A DNA stretch of 64,000 nt from Acidimicrobiaceae bacterium (GTDB lineage: Bacteria; Actinomycetota; Acidimicrobiia; Acidimicrobiales; Ilumatobacteraceae), in the NCBI GenBank assembly GCA_016722025.1, contig JADKGZ010000019.1:1-64000 (forward strand), given 5' to 3'. The position numbers and the translations under genes were made by a program. The notes beneath the pieces were generated by a model. The model had not been told where the DNA came from, made no database searches, and saw only the letters and a program-made list of their open reading frames with translations. Shown here one piece after another: positions 62,060 to 64,000 of the stretch; position 1 is the stretch's first letter; each line of letters starts with the position of its first letter.

Positions 62060-62649
62060 CGGCGGCTGGCGGCGACGGTCTCGGTGAGGCGTTCGAGGAA
62101 GTCGTCCATCGCCTTGGTCAGCCGCCGCCGATCGCCGGTGGCGAACAGATCCATCACCAGCCCGGTGAAGGTGGCCTTGATCAGTGAGGCTTCGTCGACC
62201 GCTCGCTCGTGCGGCATGCCCTCCGCGACGAGTCGCAGCGCTGTGTCGTGGCGCCACACACCGATCTGGTCGGCGCGCACCTCGCCGGCGAGGCCGGTGA
62301 CGGTGGGCTCGAGCGTGGCGGCCTCGTAGTTCAGGCGCACCAGCGCGAGGTTGGCCGGCGCCGCGTTCATCCAACGCCACCACTTGCGATAGAGCTCGGC
62401 CTGGGTGAGGCGCGGGGCTCGCGACAGCCACGCGTTCTGCACCGTGATCTGCTGCTCGAGCGAGCGGGCAAGGGCCGCCGTGAGCAGCTCCTCCTTCGAG
62501 CCGAAGTGGCGCACCAGCCGGTTGATGCTGACATCCAGCGCGGCGGCCATCGGGCGCAGCGTCGCCTGTGCCAGGCCGTTCTGCGCCAGGTCCTAGACGA
62601 TGCGGTCGCGCAGCTCTCGGCGGCGCTCGAGATCGGGTGTCCTGGCCAC
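62056..62649 (-). CDS. TetR-family regulator with in-frame amber codon
   Basis: The homologous reading starts at GTG 62649 (VARTPDLERRRELRDRIV), then TAG at 62593-62595, then DLAQNGLAQATLRPMAAALDVSINRLVRHFGSKEELLTAAL. The stop falls between helix 1 and helix 2 of the HTH. If only the part from ATG 62550 is made (164 residues) the DNA-binding domain is incomplete. Either it is a recent nonsense allele or a base error (GAG or CAG expected). Probable regulator of the coupled synthetase. Confidence 0.75.
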
Positions 62650-62672
62650 GGCCGGTCACCCTAGTGCCTGGC

Positions 62673-63686
62673 TCACAGGCCCGACAGCTTCACCGCGGCC
62701 AACGACACCACCGCCACCAGCGCCCAACTGCTCAGCGCAAGGGCCAGCGGCGTCCCGCCGACGGCGCGCAGCTTGCGCAGGTCGACGTTGCTCCCGAGGC
62801 CCACCAGACCCATGCCGAGCAGGATGGTTTCGGCGTTCTTGATGTCGGCGAGCGCACGCGTGGACAGCACACCCGTGGAGGTGATCGCCGACGCCACGAG
62901 GAACAGCAGGATGAACAGTGGCAGCAACGGCGGACGCTTGGCACCCTCGAGTGCCGCGTCGCCCTGACGGCGGCGAGCGGCGATGGCAACGCCTGCGAGC
63001 AGCGGCGCGAGCAGTGCCACGCGAGTGAGCTTCACCAACGTGGCCAGCTTCAGCGAGACCTCGCCGTGAGTGGAGGCGGCCGCCACCACCTGCCCGACGT
63101 CATGCACGGAAGCGCCCACCCACGCCCCGAACTCGGTGGCGGTCAGCCCGAGCAGCGAGCCGAGGCCGGGCAAGGTGAAGATCGCCAGCGTGCCGCACAA
63201 CGTGACGAGCGCGATGGAGTACGCCACTTCCTCCTCGCTGGCATCGGCGAACGGTTCCACGGCGGCAATGGCCGACGCCCCGCAGATGCTGTAGCCGGTG
63301 GCCATCAGCAACCCCAGCGAGCGCGACAACCCGAGCCGGCGCGCCAGCCACTGGGTGCCGAAGAACGTGGCCACGACCACGGCAACGACTGCCACGAGCG
63401 CCCGCGGCCCCAGCTTGCCCAACTCGCTCAACGAGAGCCGGAACCCGAGCAAGACGATGCCGGCGCGCAGCACCTTCTTCGCGCAGAAGCGCAGGCCGGG
63501 CTTGAACGGCTCCTCGATGCGGCCGAACGTGGCACCGAGGATGCCGCACGCCACGGCCACCACGTGCGGCGACACGACGTCGACGTTGTGATGTACCACG
63601 TAGCCGACCAGCGCGACCGCCAGCGCGACGACGAGGCCGGGAAGCAGCGGGCGCGCGGAGGCCCACGCCTTGTTGCCGGCGCTCAC
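62673..63686 (-). CDS. YeiH-family putative exporter (UPF0324)
   Basis: 337 residues with about ten transmembrane segments. Conserved [42 protein letters not shown] and [19 protein letters not shown] are the family signature. Members are thought to export sulfonates or sulfate-like anions. The start is GTG 63686, overlapping the hutI stop by 4 bp, which is an unexpected pairing. Confidence 0.88.
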   Translation of the reverse strand: MSAGNKAWASARPLLPGLVVALAVALVGYVVHHNVDVVSPHVVAVACGILGATFGRIEEPFKPGLRFCAKKVLRAGIVLLGFRLSLSELGKLGPRALVAVVAVVVATFFGTQWLARRLGLSRSLGLLMATGYSICGASAIAAVEPFADASEEEVAYSIALVTLCGTLAIFTLPGLGSLLGLTATEFGAWVGASVHDVGQVVAAASTHGEVSLKLATLVKLTRVALLAPLLAGVAIAARRRQGDAALEGAKRPPLLPLFILLFLVASAITSTGVLSTRALADIKNAETILLGMGLVGLGSNVDLRKLRAVGGTPLALALSSWALVAVVSLAAVKLSGL

Positions 63687-64000
63687 GTGAGTGAACCGGC
63701 CTCGATCACACTGCGGATGAGCGGCACTCCCGGCCGGTACACGAAGTGCGTGTAGGAAGGCGCCTCCAGCACGACGAGGTCGGCGCGGCACCCGGGAGCG
63801 ATGCGCCCGACGTCGCCGCGACGCAGCGCGCTGGCGCCGCCGACGGTGGCCGCCGAGAGTGCTTCTTCGGGCGTCATCCGCATGTCGCGCACGGCCAGCG
63901 CGATGCAGAACGACATCGAGGTGGTGTAGCTGCTACCCGGGTTGCAGTTGGTGGCCAGCGCCACCGTCGCACCGGCATCGATGACCCGCCGCGCATCGGG
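63683..64000 (-). CDS. hutI: Imidazolonepropionase, C-terminal part (5' end outside window)
   Basis: The visible C-terminal 105 residues contain [67 protein letters not shown]. The NCNPG stretch and the following helix are typical of HutI, an amidohydrolase of histidine degradation (4-imidazolone-5-propionate to formiminoglutamate). The usual DCNPG is NCNPG here. The rest lies past base 64000. Confidence 0.85.
   Translation of the reverse strand, partial: PDARRVIDAGATVALATNCNPGSSYTTSMSFCIALAVRDMRMTPEEALSAATVGGASALRRGDVGRIAPGCRADLVVLEAPSYTHFVYRPGVPLIRSVIEAGSLT

Overview
The window is about 64 kb of high-GC DNA, densely coded on both strands. It looks like an actinobacterium of the Acidimicrobiia (Ilumatobacter-like) type. 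The evidence is a BldD-type regulator with a c-di-GMP motif, the enzymes for phosphatidylinositol mannosides (PIP synthase, PatA-like acyltransferase, PimA), an HRDC-containing UvrD2-type helicase, vitamin B6 synthesis by PdxS/PdxT, many GTG starts, and many promoters whose -10 box sits 6-7 nt before the start codon (leaderless mRNAs). The taxonomic call is an inference from gene content.

Layout. 1-17.4 kb is backbone: hemW, bldD, rsmE, dnaJ and hrcA on the minus strand, then photolyase, a histidine phosphatase, an MFS carrier, a stand-alone family-A DNA polymerase, a flavin monooxygenase, lepA, rpsT, holA, comEC, comEA and a small HExxH protein. 17.4-29.1 kb is an accessory island. 29.1-45.5 kb holds PatA/PIP synthase, ruvCAB, pdxST-yebC-peroxiredoxin, htpX-lemA, pimA and a large SGNH surface protein. 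45.5-64 kb holds a thioredoxin/TPR protein, a phosphotransferase-PAC2 pair, regulators, an F420-type monooxygenase, UvrD2, an HDAC-family hydrolase, a fatty acyl-AMP ligase, leuS, a CsoR/CstR-family repressor, an acyl-CoA synthetase with a TetR gene, a YeiH-type exporter and the end of hutI.

The island is the most interesting part. Two overlapping tyrosine recombinase genes lie between 13-bp inverted repeats. They sit in a row of small self-contained units, nearly all of one gene or one toxin-antitoxin pair: lipoproteins, small membrane proteins, VapBC, a PIN-like protein and a MerR-VOC fusion. The units are separated by a recurring boundary motif, consensus GCGCAGATC/TGCCG, seen about fourteen times. 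Most units carry their own leaderless promoter, one two-unit block is tandemly duplicated, and the recombinase module itself appears to be inserted at a boundary motif. The island is bracketed by an imperfect 27-bp direct repeat matching the 3' end of the PatA-like gene. Together this resembles a cassette array, but I see no IntI-type integrase and no classical attC sites.

Caution on quality. At least ten genes carry single-base shifts, mostly in C/G runs (hemW, several island genes, the 34.7-kb hydrolase, the 50.6-kb monooxygenase, uvrD2, and leuS five times), and one TetR gene has an in-frame amber codon. Because essential genes are hit, these look mainly like consensus errors of a long-read assembly. 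The affected genes are annotated as single loci with the shift positions given.
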